From: Nymphaea colorata
Lineage: Eukaryota > Streptophyta > Magnoliopsida > Nymphaeales > Nymphaeaceae
Assembly (NCBI RefSeq): GCF_008831285.2
Contig: NC_045140.1
Coordinates: 2,335,528-2,399,527, forward strand
Length of the DNA stretch: 64,000 nucleotides
Direction: 5' to 3'
Each line of letters begins with the position of its first letter. Positions within the stretch are counted from its first letter, which is position 1. Positions 63,968 to 64,000 of this stretch are shown here, piece by piece. A program made the position numbers and the translations under genes. Below the pieces are notes generated by a model that was given only the letters and a program-made list of their open reading frames with translations, searched no databases and was not told the origin of the DNA.

Positions 63968-64000
<33 letters not shown>
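62887..64000 (+). other. Start of kleisin intron 1
   Basis: Donor GTGAGT at 62887. CTT-rich runs lie at about 62911-62930. Frames here show no kleisin sequence. The window ends in a (CT)n microsatellite (63971-64000). Confidence 0.7.

Overview
This window looks like nuclear DNA of a flowering plant. It is AT-rich, has long AT/CT microsatellites, spliced genes separated by kilobases of repeat-derived sequence, and plant-specific families (a dirigent protein, plant adenylate kinase, a plant-type PLP3, and a Ty1-copia element primed by initiator-Met tRNA). I cannot name the species. I found no bacterial-type system, CRISPR array, rRNA or convincing tRNA gene.

Layout. Positions 1-20 kb hold no recognisable protein gene. 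They carry microsatellites, SINE-like units, small inverted-repeat elements, a 230-bp tandem duplication and copies of a dispersed repeat that starts GATGTCAATATATCC. At 20.4-23.8 kb lies a five-exon gene for mitochondrial ribosomal protein L13 (uL13m), with one GC-AG intron. Positions 24-28.5 kb are intergenic repeats, including a 128-bp palindromic microsatellite. An intact single-exon dirigent protein gene is at 28.78-29.37 kb. Positions 30.6-36.3 kb are a cluster of TIR-bounded elements and CT/GC-rich blocks. A four-exon PLP3 (phosducin-like protein 3) gene spans 37.77-47.19 kb. Its 7.3-kb second intron holds a complete, apparently young Ty1-copia element (40361-44420; 5-bp target duplication; 288-bp LTRs with two differences by eye) that has an open pol frame but no gag. 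A six-exon adenylate kinase gene spans 50.63-58.95 kb. Its 5.2-kb first intron contains a 1.4-kb Harbinger-like element, a 388-bp hAT-like MITE and a decayed tandem copy of exon 2. The window closes with the first exon of an alpha-kleisin cohesin subunit (REC8/RAD21 type) at 62763-62886; the rest lies beyond the window.

All recognised host genes are on the + strand. They are ordinary housekeeping or defence genes (mitochondrial translation, tubulin-folding co-chaperone, adenylate balance, cohesion, lignan/lignin-type phenoxy coupling), and nothing suggests they form one pathway. What is unusual here is the transposon biology: the gag-less copia, the two U3 hairpins, repeat families that can be defined inside the window by their shared ends, and the dead adenylate kinase exon. 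Exon borders were set by eye from reading frame, splice consensus and remembered family conservation; no alignment or search was run.
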